DNA of 64,000 bases from TMED88 sp964515335 (GCA_964515335.1 CAZETS010000003.1:52312-116311); one strand, 5' to 3'; positions 17,722 to 25,017 are shown, counted from the first letter of the stretch. Translations and numbers: made by a program. Notes: a model not told the origin generated them from the letters alone.

Positions 17722-18276
17722 GTGTCGGATGATCGCGCGCAGCGGCTCAACGAGCTGATCCGCGAGGTGAGCGTCGAGCGCCGCGAGGTGACGCTCGCCA
17801 GCGGAAAGAAGAGCAACTTCTACCTCGACCTGCGGCAGACGTTGATGCGTCCGCTCGGCGTTCGGCTGGCGGGCGAGCTGGTGGTGGAGAAGCTGCTGGC
17901 CGGCGCGCCCGTGCAGGCCGTCGGCGGCATGGCGGTGGGGGCCGTGCCGCTGGTCTCCGCCGTGCTGCTGGCCGCCGCCCACGACGAGCGGGCCGGCGAC
18001 CTGGTGGGCTTCTTCGTCCGCAAGGAGAAGAAGAAGCACGGCCTCGGCCGTCAGATCGAGGGCGCCTTCGCGGAGGGACAGACCGTGGCGCTCGTCGAGG
18101 ACACCACGACGACCGGCGGCTCGACGCTGGAAGCGCTGGACATCGTGGAGGCGGCCGGCGGCAAGGTGGCGCGGGTGCTGTGCGTCGTGGATCGCGGCGA
18201 GGGGGCCGCCGAGGCGTTCGCCGAGCGGGGGGTGACCCTCGAGCCGCTGTTCTCGAGGCAGGATCTCGGCGTGTAG
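17722..18276 (+). CDS. pyrE: Orotate phosphoribosyltransferase
   Basis: Makes OMP from orotate and PRPP. 184 residues from GTG 17722 with a GGGAGGGGGG tract upstream. ASGKKSNFYLDLR at about 26-38 and the PRPP loop LVEDTTTTGGS near 114-124 are diagnostic; KKKHG near 97 is the catalytic loop. Supplies the substrate of PyrF (12874). It is the last core gene before the cassette-like region. Confidence 0.96.
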   Translation: MSDDRAQRLNELIREVSVERREVTLASGKKSNFYLDLRQTLMRPLGVRLAGELVVEKLLAGAPVQAVGGMAVGAVPLVSAVLLAAAHDERAGDLVGFFVRKEKKKHGLGRQIEGAFAEGQTVALVEDTTTTGGSTLEALDIVEAAGGKVARVLCVVDRGEGAAEAFAERGVTLEPLFSRQDLGV

Positions 18277-18645
18277 GGACCGGGCGGGCCGCCAGTCGAT
18301 CGTGCTTCGTGATCGTGGCGCCTTTCGTGAACCGCCTCACACATCGGGCAGAGCCGGACCGCGCCGATGGGTTGCGCGCAGCCAGCCGTCCGCGGTCCCG
18401 GCCGGTACGCGGAAGCGCTCGGCCGCCAGCTCGAAGGCCTCGGCGGCGCGGTCCGCGCTCGTCCGCCGCATCGATCCGGCCAATCGAGCGCGCCGGCGCA
18501 AGTCCGGCCGGGGAGTCAGTCTCACCCCGTACGGGGGAGCGAATGTTTCGATTTCGGATGGCCCTCTTGACCCTACCGGCAGATGCGAGTCCCAGGTGGA
18601 TCAAGATCAGGCGAGCCGCTGATTCCTCCAAGGCTTGCTCGCCGT
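18277..18645. other. Intergenic stretch, no supported gene
   Basis: Short open frames exist on both strands. The plus frame 18302-18622 is Ser/Arg/Ala-rich and looks like a shadow. The minus frame 18337-18525 contains a helical-looking stretch (AEAFELAAERFRVPAG) and could be a small gene or fragment, but has no clear ribosome-binding site. If the cassette reading is right, this is the leftmost cassette or the array border. Confidence 0.5.
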
Positions 18646-18782
18646 ACGACAACGCGTTGGACCGGAAGCGGAATGGCGGGGTACGAATGGTCGCTGTACT
18701 GTTCTGGCATCAATCAATCTTCACCGGCGCGGCGAAGTCCGGCGGCGCCATTCCCCGCCGCTGAACTCCGATTCCGTTCGGC
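18646..18782 (+). repeat. attC-like site A
   Basis: Left box around ACAAC followed by GCGTTGGACC; right box GTTCGGC at 18776-18782. The arms AGCGGAATGGCG (left) and CGCCATT plus CCGCT (right) pair with a five-base bulge, the kind of unpaired extra bases that orient attC recombination. Confidence 0.5.
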
Positions 18783-18846
18783 CGCGGAGCCAGAAGAGAG
18801 TAGTCCCGCCCGTCGACGCGTTGACGCGTCTGCGCAAAGTACGGAC

Positions 18847-19323
18847 ATGGAAGACCTCGCTCGATCTCTTGGACCGTTCGACTCGTCGATTTCCCTTCAG
18901 ATCGCAGCCTCTATCGTCTGCGGTGGCATCGTTGGCTTCGAGCGTCAGCTCAGGGGCAAGGCGATCGGAATCCGAACCGGCATCCTCATTTGCCTCGCCA
19001 CACAGGTATTCGTCCGATTGAGCATCACCCTGCAGGGCGTCGCCGCAGACCCGACCAGGGTGCTCGGCCAGGTGGTGACGGGTGTCGGGTTCCTCGGTGC
19101 GGGCGTAATCCTGGCGCGCGGCGGAGCCGTTACTGGTGTGACATCGGCCGCCGTAGTCTGGATGCTTGCGGCGATCGGGAGCACCATTGGCGTCGGGCGG
19201 CCCGCCGAAGGGCTGGTGCTGTCGGTCCTTGTGGTCCTCATCCTGACCGGTGTTCGTCTCTTGGAATCAGCGTTCAAGCGTCTCCGCGGCGGATCCGACG
19301 AACCTGAAGAGCCTTCCGCCTAG
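18847..19323 (+). CDS. MgtC/SapB family membrane protein
   Basis: Short MgtC-family inner-membrane protein, 158 residues, with about four membrane segments and the family core: GGIVGFERQLRGK near 22-34 and GVGFLGAGVI near 79-88. The C-terminal cytosolic domain of MgtC proper is missing. MgtC relatives affect Mg2+ homeostasis or ATP synthase; SapB-type short forms are uncharacterised. ATG at 18847 starts right where the hydrophobic family N-terminus begins; the longer frame from 18583 crosses site A. First cassette of the array. Confidence 0.85.
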   Translation: MEDLARSLGPFDSSISLQIAASIVCGGIVGFERQLRGKAIGIRTGILICLATQVFVRLSITLQGVAADPTRVLGQVVTGVGFLGAGVILARGGAVTGVTSAAVVWMLAAIGSTIGVGRPAEGLVLSVLVVLILTGVRLLESAFKRLRGGSDEPEEPSA

Positions 19324-19379
19324 CGCCGATCTTCGACCGCGATACGCCTCGCGCCAAACCTTGCACGCCATCGGGCCGC

Positions 19380-19510
19380 CCTCCAACCAGGCATCGCAGC
19401 GGCCGTGCAAACGCCGAGTTCTTCTGGGCGTGATGGAATTCAGGTGGGCTTGGGCGCTCAGAGGCTGCTTGCAGGTCGCCGCACGCCGCTGAACGGCTGA
19501 TCCGTCAGGC
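19380..19510 (+). repeat. attC-like site B
   Basis: 131 bp. Left box CTCCAAC at 19381-19387, right box GTCAGGC at 19504-19510. Arms GCAGCGGCCGTGC (19396-19408) and GCACGCCGCTGA (19481-19492) pair with a single bulged base. GCTGAACGGCTGATCC before the right box parallels site A. Confidence 0.6.
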
Positions 19511-19534
19511 GGCTCGGCACGAGAAGGTCCAATC

Positions 19535-19996
19535 ATGGTAGATCGCATCCTTCGTTTCGAATCGAGCCATCTCGCCGAATGCGAACGCATCCTGGCCGCG
19601 CTCCCCGATTGGTTCGGAATCCCCGAGTCCAACGAGGACTATCTGCGAAAGCTCACGACTCTGCCGAGCTGGGTCGCCTTGCGGAACGAATCCGTGGTCG
19701 GTGCGATCACCCTCGAGACGCACTCACCACGTTCCCATGAAGTCTATTTCATGGCCGTAGCTCCGCACCACCATCGACACGGGGTCGGCACTGCACTCCT
19801 CGACCATCTCGAGTCCGAGGTACGTTCCCGGGGTGGCGGGTGGCTTCACGTCAAGACACTCGGTCCGTCGAACCCGGATCCATACTACGCCCGGACCCGG
19901 CTCTTCTATCGGGCGAAGGGTTTCGAATCGCTCTTCGAAAGCCCCTCGATCTGGGGTTCGGAAAACCCCACGCTTGTTCTGCTCAAACACATCTAG
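19535..19996 (+). CDS. GNAT-family N-acetyltransferase
   Basis: Acetyl-CoA-dependent acyltransferase, 153 residues. The acetyl-CoA loop HHHRHGVGTALLDHLE (motif A, Q/RxxGxG/A form) lies near 78-93, and the C-terminal FYRAKGFE motif B near 127-134. The acceptor is unknown; similar cassette acetyltransferases are often antibiotic or small-amine modifiers, which I cannot show here. ATG at 19535 lies 24 bases after the right box of site B. Its stop is 11 bases before the left box of site C, a typical cassette fit. Confidence 0.85.
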   Translation: MVDRILRFESSHLAECERILAALPDWFGIPESNEDYLRKLTTLPSWVALRNESVVGAITLETHSPRSHEVYFMAVAPHHHRHGVGTALLDHLESEVRSRGGGWLHVKTLGPSNPDPYYARTRLFYRAKGFESLFESPSIWGSENPTLVLLKHI

Positions 19997-20007
19997 GCGC
20001 GCAGGCA

Positions 20008-20138
20008 GCCTGACGAGTGGCCGGAGTCAGCGCTGGCCGCACTTGGGCGTGGGCGGCGTGCTAGCCTGCTTACACCCACTGTTGTTGACGTAGCACGACC
20101 GGCGGCGGGCCACGCCGCTCGGCGGCAAGCCGTTAGGG
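20008..20138 (+). repeat. attC-like site C
   Basis: 131 bp. Left box GCCTGAC 20008-20014, right box GTTAGGG 20132-20138. Left arm CAGCGCTGGCC faces right arm GGCCACGCCGCT. The 16-mer GGCGGGCCACGCCGCT (20104-20119) recurs exactly in site D (20565-20580). Confidence 0.6.
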
Positions 20139-20148
20139 GCAGGCTCGA

Positions 20149-20532
20149 GTGCCGTTTCTCCAGATCCGATACCTGTCTCGCGAAGACGCCGCTCTCGCGG
20201 CCCAGCTTCTCGGTGACGAAGGGATCGAAGCATGGGTCTCTGCGGCAGACGCCGGGGGTGTACTGCCGTCGATGCAGTCAGTTGTTGGGGTCCGAATCGA
20301 GGTCTCAGACGAGCACCTCGAACGTGCCAACTCGATCGTTCAGGAGATGTTTCCGGAGCCGACGGCTACCGGGCGCCGCTTGTCGACCCGAGAGAAGATC
20401 CAGGGCTGGGCGATCGGGGCTCTTCTCGTCCTTACCATCGGTTGGGTTATTTACAGCCATGCCCGAGCCTTGTTGGACGGTGAGAGCGGCGAGGCCACGC
20501 CGACGCCACCTCAGCACGAACTGCCCTTCTGA
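20149..20532 (+). CDS. DUF2007 domain protein with membrane anchor
   Basis: 127 residues. The first 75 fit the DUF2007 (putative signal-transducing) fold: an EDAALAAQLLGDEGIEAWVS helix-turn, then a strand and EHLERANSIVQEM. One membrane segment follows at about 86-104 (AIGALLVLTIGWVIY), then a short Pro-rich tail. GTG at 20149 is 10 bases after the right box of site C. A second DUF2007 protein sits at 22899, so the array carries two. Confidence 0.75.
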   Translation: MPFLQIRYLSREDAALAAQLLGDEGIEAWVSAADAGGVLPSMQSVVGVRIEVSDEHLERANSIVQEMFPEPTATGRRLSTREKIQGWAIGALLVLTIGWVIYSHARALLDGESGEATPTPPQHELPF

Positions 20533-20600
20533 GTCTCACGCTTCGCAGATCGCCCAGCCTCGCCGGCGGGCCACGCCGCTGAGCGCCCGATTCGTTGTCG
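20533..20600 (+). repeat. attC-like site D (right half clear)
   Basis: The right half GGCGGGCCACGCCGCTGAGCG with box GTTGTCG (20594-20600) matches sites A-C and lies 19 bases before the next start. The left half is not convincing. Confidence 0.35.
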
Positions 20601-20619
20601 AGCGGAGAGGATCGATCCA

Positions 20620-20919
20620 GTGGTGATGGCTGTGTTTCGCTCACGTCTGCGAGATGAGGGCTCGGCGGAGTTCCAGGAGCTCGCGGATCGAATGCTCGAG
20701 ACCGCACGCTCGATGCCCGGGTTCCTGTCCTACAAGGTCTATCTCTCGGAGGATGGGGAGCGCTGCAGCATCATCGAGTTCGATTCGCACGAACACCTTC
20801 GGGGCTGGCGTGAGCATCCAGAGCACCTGACCGCACAGCGGCTGGGTCGAGAGCGGTACTATCAGGAGTACTCTCTTCACGTTGCGGAGCCAGAGCGAGA
20901 GTCCCTGTTCACGAGGTGA
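20620..20919 (+). CDS. Antibiotic biosynthesis monooxygenase (ABM) domain protein
   Basis: Small dimeric ferredoxin-like alpha/beta protein, 99 residues. Pattern: AVFRSRLRDEG strand, FQELADRMLETARSMPGFLS helix and turn (MPGF is typical), SEDGERCSIIEFDSHEHLRGW, then HLTAQRLGRERYY. Family members are cofactor-free oxygenases or simply stress-linked; the substrate is unknown. GTG 20620, GTG 20623 and ATG 20626 are all possible starts; GAGAGG upstream favours the first. The stop is 11 bases before the box of site E. Confidence 0.8.
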   Translation: MVMAVFRSRLRDEGSAEFQELADRMLETARSMPGFLSYKVYLSEDGERCSIIEFDSHEHLRGWREHPEHLTAQRLGRERYYQEYSLHVAEPERESLFTR

Positions 20920-20930
20920 CCGGGCCCGCC

Positions 20931-21004
20931 GTCCAACAAGGCGTTGTACGAATCCAGCGGCAGCACCTTCGAATCGGCCCCAAGCGCGCCCGCAGAAGTT
21001 CGAA
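20931..21004 (+). repeat. attC-like site E
   Basis: Left box is a perfect RYYYAAC (GTCCAAC 20931-20937) followed by AAGGCGTTG, a very common attC left half. The right box GTTCGAA (20998-21004) is degenerate. 74 bp, 17 bases before the next ATG. Confidence 0.5.
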
Positions 21005-21021
21005 GCTACAGTCTCTCTGTC

Positions 21022-21309
21022 ATGGACCTGAAGTTGTTCGCCACTGTCTTCGGCACCGTCTTCATCGCCGAGCTCGGTGACAAGACCCAGCTCGCGACCC
21101 TCCTCTACGCGGCCGACGCCGACAACTCCAGGCTGACCGTATTCGCAGCCTCGGCGCTTGCTCTGATCCTGGCCTCGGCACTTGGCGTTCTCGCCGGGGC
21201 ACTCGTCGCGCAGTTCGTGAATCCAAGCATGGTTCGCTGGGTTGCGGGTCTTGGCTTCATCGCCGTCGGTCTCTGGGTCATTCTCGGCGGTGAGTCGCCC
21301 GCCACCTGA
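21022..21309 (+). CDS. Half-length Gdt1/TMEM165 (UPF0016) family membrane protein
   Basis: 95 residues with one copy of the family signature ELGDKTQLATLL at about 18-29 and three membrane segments. Gdt1 cation/proton exchangers normally have two such halves in about 190 residues; single-half forms work as dimers or pairs. Substrates in the family are Mn2+ or Ca2+. ATG at 21022. The second half is absent here, so it either homodimerises or is a relic. The TGA stop falls inside the left box of site F. Confidence 0.85.
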   Translation: MDLKLFATVFGTVFIAELGDKTQLATLLYAADADNSRLTVFAASALALILASALGVLAGALVAQFVNPSMVRWVAGLGFIAVGLWVILGGESPAT

Positions 21310-21377
21310 GGGACCGCTGCGGTAAACGTGGTCGTGCTGGCGTCGTGCGTCCGTGCCCGCGGCACCGGCGGTCAGTC
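21304..21377 (+). repeat. attC-like site F (weak)
   Basis: 74 bp from ACCTGAG to GTCAGTC. CTGAGGGACCGCTGCGGT pairs imperfectly with ACCGGCGGTCAG. Position between two cassette genes fits, but the boxes are degenerate. Confidence 0.3.
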
Positions 21378-21396
21378 GCGCAGGAGGGCACAGGCC

Positions 21397-21834
21397 ATTC
21401 GACTCTGGAGTCTCCATCCCTCGTACCTCGACGCAAAGGGCATCGTCGCAGCCTGGCGCGAGGGTCTGCTTGCGCGAGCCGTGCTCCGTGGCAAGACCCG
21501 GGGCTACCGAAACCATCCGCAGCTCGACCGCTTTCGATCTCATCCCGCCCCGCTCTCGGCGATCAACCACTACCTCTCGGAACTCGCCGCGGAGGCGGAA
21601 GTCCGCGGCTACCGGTTCGACCGATCGCGAATCGGACCCGTCCGCAGCCGCCGCCGCCTCGACGTAACCCGTGGCCAACTGGAGTTCGAGTTGGCTCATC
21701 TGCAAGCCAAGGTTCGAAGGCGGGCGCCCGCCGAACTGCAGCGCCTCCCTTCCGGTGTGCGGCTCCGCGCCCACCCGCTGTTCCGCGTACGCGAAGGCGG
21801 GGTCGAGCCCTGGGAAAGAGGTGCTGTCCAACGA
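21397..21834 (+). CDS. Pyrimidine dimer DNA glycosylase-like protein; own stop codon missing
   Basis: Matches the T4 endonuclease V-like pyrimidine-dimer glycosylases often carried by integron cassettes: RLWSLHPSYLDAKG, WREGLLARAVLRGKTRGY, HPQLDRF, YRFDRSRI, HLQAKVRRR, then HPLFRV and EPWERG where relatives end. The family begins M-R-L-W; here that methionine is ATT at 21397, eight bases after AGGAGGG, so I take ATT as the start. GTG at 21328 is the alternative. There is no in-frame stop at the expected end: the frame reads on through site G into the matrixin gene to 22740. The end given is where homology stops. Confidence 0.7.
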
Positions 21835-22062
21835 GCGGCTGGCGCTGAACCCCCACCCCACCCCACCTGCACTACACCTCCACTACTCCTCCGCCATGCC
21901 TCCGCGGTGCGTTTCGTACTCAACACGCCGCCATTCATCCACGAAAACAGCCGGCCGCAGCTTTGTTTGATTGGCTTCGGTTGCCGCCTGGAGGCATGGT
22001 CTCGTGGCAGGCCCGGGTCCTGCCGGTGCGAGCGCCGGCCGCGGAACGCCGGTCCGTTGGGT
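21826..22062 (+). repeat. attC-like site G (long or composite)
   Basis: Both boxes are perfect: GTCCAAC 21826-21832 and GTTGGGT 22056-22062. The outer arms pair (CCAACG with CGTTGG and the adjoining CGGC). At 237 bp it is longer than known single attC sites, so two sites or an insertion may be merged. It ends 15 bases before the matrixin start. Confidence 0.5.
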
Positions 22063-22077
22063 AGAGGAGAACTCATG

Positions 22078-22740
22078 ATGCCCAGGCTTCCGATCCTGAT
22101 GCTGCTGCTCCTGGGCATGGGTGCATGCGCATCGGGCACTGACTCATCGTCGGCGAGCGGTACCTATCTCAGATGGGTGGCATTCGAAGCGGCCGGCCAC
22201 GAACACGTCCTCCTGCGGTGGCAGAAGCGTCAAATGCCGCTGCGGATTCATCTTCCCAAGCCGCCACCAGGGATGTTCGAGGACCGTGAGGCGATCTACG
22301 AATCAGTGCGCAAGGGTGTGCTCGATTGGGAAGGTGTTGCCGGACCCGGTCTGCCTCGATTCGAGTTCGTCGACTCGCCGGGGGATGCGAATATCCCGAT
22401 CGTCTGGGGTTCGGAACCGGACGGAGACTGGTACATCGCGCATTGCAGCTTCGATTTGAATCTGAGACAACGCCGATTCGGTGTCTCTCGAATACTCGTC
22501 ACCGCAAAGTGGGGTGGCAATCGCGTTGCTGACTCGCACGACGTTCATTCGGTGATGCTTCACGAAATGGGTCACGCACTCGGCTTCGGGGGTCACAGCC
22601 CGGACCCCGGCGACATCATGTATCCCGCACATCAGCCTGGTTCGGATGGAGGTCTGAGCGACAGGGATCGTCGAACCCTCGAGGCTCTATACGCACGTCC
22701 GTCCGGCTCGCGGATGGCCGGTGCGAAACGATTCAGGTAA
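22078..22740 (+). CDS. Matrixin-type zinc metalloprotease, lipoprotein
   Basis: Secreted metzincin peptidase, 220 residues. A signal peptide ends at GMGAC (Cys 17, lipobox). The metzincin motif LHEMGHALGFGGH at 161-173 supplies three zinc histidines and the catalytic Glu 163, and DIMYP gives the Met-turn (Met 181). The pro-domain is short or absent. Two ATGs (22075, 22078) follow GAGGAGA; the second has better spacing. The frame is continuous with the glycosylase upstream, but the internal start and signal peptide support an independent protein. Confidence 0.87.
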   Translation: MPRLPILMLLLLGMGACASGTDSSSASGTYLRWVAFEAAGHEHVLLRWQKRQMPLRIHLPKPPPGMFEDREAIYESVRKGVLDWEGVAGPGLPRFEFVDSPGDANIPIVWGSEPDGDWYIAHCSFDLNLRQRRFGVSRILVTAKWGGNRVADSHDVHSVMLHEMGHALGFGGHSPDPGDIMYPAHQPGSDGGLSDRDRRTLEALYARPSGSRMAGAKRFR

Positions 22741-22755
22741 CTCGTGTCGAGTCGA

Positions 22756-22886
22756 TCCTGTAGACTCGCAGTCGAGCGAGCTTCGTATTCCTCGAGAACT
22801 CCACGGGCGGCAGGCCTTTCGGCGTGGAGTCCTCTGCTTGGGGGCTCGAGCGCGGTCTGCGCTGCTCGGCCGCCCATTCGTCAGGA
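22756..22886 (+). repeat. attC-like site H
   Basis: 131 bp, the same length as B and C. It starts TCCTG and ends GTCAGGA (22880-22886). GTCGAGCGAGC on the left pairs with GCTGCTCGGC on the right. Twelve bases before the next ATG. Confidence 0.5.
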
Positions 22887-22898
22887 GACAGCGAGCCG

Positions 22899-23465
22899 AT
22901 GGAACTCGTAACGGTTCGCTCCTGCCGGGATCCGGTCAGCGCCCACGTTGCGCGAGCAATCCTCGAAGAAGCCGGCATCCCGTCCTTCGTCTGGGACGAG
23001 CATGTCATCAACGTCCAGTGGCTGTATTCGACGGCGCTCGGAGGCGCCAAGCTCAAAGTCGCCGAGTGCGACGTCGAGCGCGCCGAGGCGATCCTGAACC
23101 GCCACGACGAAGCAGATCTCGGCGAGGTGCCCGAGGCTCGACTTCCTCCAGCAGAAGGCGATACCTGCCCCAGCTGCGCTGGCGCGGAGGTTCGCGGGTC
23201 GAGGCTCTTTCGCTCGTCACTTGCCGTGTCTCTGTGGACTGGTGTGCCGATCTTCCTCTGGCGACAGCGTTGGATCTGTCAGGCATGCGGGTACTCGTGG
23301 AAGGCGCATCCGGCCGCCGAACCTCGGCCCTCGAACGTCACCCTGGAGGCCGAGCGCGCCGTTCAGGGACACCGCGACGGTTACCCGGGCATTCTGGCGT
23401 TTCTCGTCGTTCTGGCGATCCTCGGAATCGCGTACGTGGCCGGGCACGGCGCATTGCCATCGTGA
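22899..23465 (+). CDS. DUF2007 protein with zinc ribbon and C-terminal membrane segment
   Basis: 188 residues. N-terminal DUF2007 domain (DPVSAHVARAILEEAGIPSF near 11-30, then DVERAEAILNRH). A zinc ribbon follows, with CPSC near 89-92 and CQAC near 129-132, and one membrane segment at about 165-185. The role is unknown; in this family the DUF2007 part is thought to bind a partner or ligand. ATG 22899 is 12 bases after site H. The stop overlaps the next GTG (23462), so this cassette-like unit may carry two genes. Confidence 0.78.
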   Translation: MELVTVRSCRDPVSAHVARAILEEAGIPSFVWDEHVINVQWLYSTALGGAKLKVAECDVERAEAILNRHDEADLGEVPEARLPPAEGDTCPSCAGAEVRGSRLFRSSLAVSLWTGVPIFLWRQRWICQACGYSWKAHPAAEPRPSNVTLEAERAVQGHRDGYPGILAFLVVLAILGIAYVAGHGALPS

Positions 23466-23761
23466 AGCCCCTTCCCTCCAACGTCATCTCCCACAAGCGC
23501 ACCCGGGAGTTCTCGGAGACCTCCGTTCCCGCAGGTCTCTGTCACGCCCACACCACGAAGCGCGGTGTGTGGGCGCAGATTCACGTCCTGCAAGGGTCGC
23601 TTCGCTATCGGATCTTCGAGCCCGACCTCGAAGAGCACGTGCTCTCGGCCGATCGCCCGGGCGTCGTCGAGCCCGAGGTGCCGCACGAGGTCGAGCCGAT
23701 GGGCCCGGTGCGGTTCTACGTCGAGTTCTTTCGAATCGCGAGCGAGGGGTCGGCGCCATGA
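23462..23761 (+). CDS. DUF1971 (TehB/YeaR-like) cupin-type protein
   Basis: 99 residues, single small beta-barrel domain as in YeaR and the N-terminal part of TehB. Seen: FSETSVPAGLCHAHTTKRGVWA, a GSLRYRIFEP core and PEVPHEVEPMG, the HxV/P region typical of DUF1971. YeaR is nitrate/nitrite-induced in E. coli; the function is unresolved. GTG at 23462 overlaps the previous stop by four bases. Confidence 0.82.
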   Translation: MKPLPSNVISHKRTREFSETSVPAGLCHAHTTKRGVWAQIHVLQGSLRYRIFEPDLEEHVLSADRPGVVEPEVPHEVEPMGPVRFYVEFFRIASEGSAP

Positions 23762-24002
23762 CGTCGAGAGGCGGGCCCGACGCGCACATCTTCTGTTTCT
23801 GCGCGGCCGTACGACGAGTCGTGCACCCGACACTCGATGGCGTCGCCGAATTGGATTCGGGCCCGCTCCGGCGGCATACTGGGATCGCTCGCTCGGACCC
23901 GGTCAGCACTGCCGCCGGCCGCTGAACGAGGCCGCCGCCGGGCCAATCGCTCCACTCGCTTCAATCGCTTCCATCGCTCACATCGGGCCGCGGTGCCGTT
24001 AC
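23762..24002. other. Intergenic stretch with short degenerate repeats
   Basis: A 55-codon frame begins at the ATGA overlap at 23758 but has no protein-like pattern. At 23942-23985 there are four imperfect copies of an AATCGCTCC-like unit, ending 18 bases before the DUF2784 start. Confidence 0.4.
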
Positions 24003-24431
24003 ATGATATTCAGTGTACTTGCGGACGCGGTCCTCGTGGTTCACGGGTCGTTCATCGTGTTCGCGGTCTTCGGGGCGGCTTTGGCGTTCCGCTGGGTTTT
24101 GGCTCCGGTGTTGCATCTGCCGGCTCTCGCCTGGGCGGCCTACATCGAGCTGTCGCACGGCATCTGCCCGCTCACCACCCTGGAGAACGCTTTGCGCCGT
24201 CAGGCGGGCGAGGTGGGCTATTCGACATCCTTCGTTCAGCACTACCTGGTCCCGCTCATCTACCCGCCGGGTCTCTCACCGGGTGGCCAGGTCTGGATCG
24301 CAGTGGCGCTGCTGGCTTTCAACGTCGTCCTCTACGGCTGCGTGGTGGCCGCGCGCAGATCGGCCCGGCGCCGTGCCGCCCGTCACGACCCGGGCCCCGC
24401 ACGGTCGCGGCAGACGAGGCGTGTCGGCTAG
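24003..24431 (+). CDS. DUF2784 membrane protein
   Basis: 142 residues, four predicted membrane segments. Family features seen: ADAVLVVHGSFIVF at the N-terminus, a central IELSHGICPLTTLEN motif with conserved Cys and His, then FVQHYLVPLIYPPG. Function unknown. ATG at 24003. The Arg-rich C-terminal tail (after about 118) is longer than usual. Confidence 0.87.
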   Translation: MIFSVLADAVLVVHGSFIVFAVFGAALAFRWVLAPVLHLPALAWAAYIELSHGICPLTTLENALRRQAGEVGYSTSFVQHYLVPLIYPPGLSPGGQVWIAVALLAFNVVLYGCVVAARRSARRRAARHDPGPARSRQTRRVG

Positions 24432-24517
24432 CCTCTCGCGATCCCCGCTTCCACGGCCGAGCGGCCGGCGGGCGGGCGCCGATCACCGGCGCCCGGACGA
24501 TGCGGTGGGAGTTGCTG

Positions 24518-25003
24518 ATGCGCGTGATTCTGGCGACCGTCTTGCTGCTCGTGGCAGCAGCTCCGAGCGCTGCCGACGAGGCGGCGGACTCGCACCGCAC
24601 CGCCGCCGCCGAGCTGCTCGTGCTGATGGATGCCGATTCGCAGATGATGGGCGGCGCGCAGGCCATCGCGGATACGATGCTGCAGCAGAACCCGACGCTT
24701 CGGCCCTTCCGCGACGTGCTGCTCGAGTGGGCGACGCGCTACCTGACGTGGGAGAAGTTCGAGGTGAAGCTCGTCGACATGTACGTCGACGTGTTCACGG
24801 AGAGCGAGCTGCGGGAGATGATCGCCTTCTACAACACGCCCACCGGCCGGAAGAGCGTCGAGATGGGGCCGACACTGATGCAGCGCGGCGCGATGCTGGG
24901 CGGCGAGGTGGCATCGGAGCACGCCGCCGAGCTGGAGGCGATGATCGAGGCGCGCGCGAACGAGCTCGAGGCGCTGGGCGTGCCGGGCATGAGGCCCGAG
25001 TAG
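24518..25003 (+). CDS. DUF2059 domain secreted protein
   Basis: 161 residues with a signal peptide ending near PSAAD. The DUF2059 core follows: helix with DADSQMM, then YLTWEKFEVKLVDMYVDVFTESELREMIAFY near 80-110, and YNTPTGRKSV, the most conserved stretch. Periplasmic, function unknown. ATG at 24518 has GGGAG seven bases upstream; an earlier ATG at 24500 is possible. Confidence 0.87.
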   Translation: MRVILATVLLLVAAAPSAADEAADSHRTAAAELLVLMDADSQMMGGAQAIADTMLQQNPTLRPFRDVLLEWATRYLTWEKFEVKLVDMYVDVFTESELREMIAFYNTPTGRKSVEMGPTLMQRGAMLGGEVASEHAAELEAMIEARANELEALGVPGMRPE

Positions 25004-25017
25004 GCCGGCTCCCCCGA

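Larger units (their letters stand above)
18646..22886 (+). mobile_element. Integron gene-cassette array without integrase (CALIN-like)
   Basis: Seven short plus-strand genes of unrelated families are each separated by an imperfect palindrome. Eight palindromes (A-H) begin with RYYYAAC-like boxes (GTCCAAC at 20931 and 21826, CTCCAAC at 19381, GCCTGAC at 20008). They end with GTTRRRY-like boxes (GTTGGGT 22056, GTTAGGG 20132, GTCAGGC 19504). Start codons follow the right-hand box by 10-64 bases, as in attC-flanked cassettes. Base composition is visibly more AT-rich than the flanks. No integron integrase or attI is seen, so recruitment in trans or an old fragment is likely. Confidence 0.6.

Noticed and set aside
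18302..18622. 106-codon plus frame ending 24 bases before attC-like site A
   Set aside because: Placement would fit a cassette gene, but the sequence is Ser/Arg/Ala low-complexity and lacks a ribosome-binding site.
18646..23465. Reading the palindromes as transcription terminators or REP elements
   Set aside because: They share RYYYAAC/GTTRRRY ends, bulged arms and fixed lengths of 131 or 74 bp, which terminators and REPs do not.
23758..23925. 55-codon frame starting at an ATGA overlap after DUF1971
   Set aside because: No protein-like composition or conserved motif; the overlap is probably chance.
22887..24002. Further attC-like sites after site H
   Set aside because: CTCCAAC at 23477 lies inside the DUF1971 gene, and GCTGAACG at 23920 has no partner box, so the array is ended at H.
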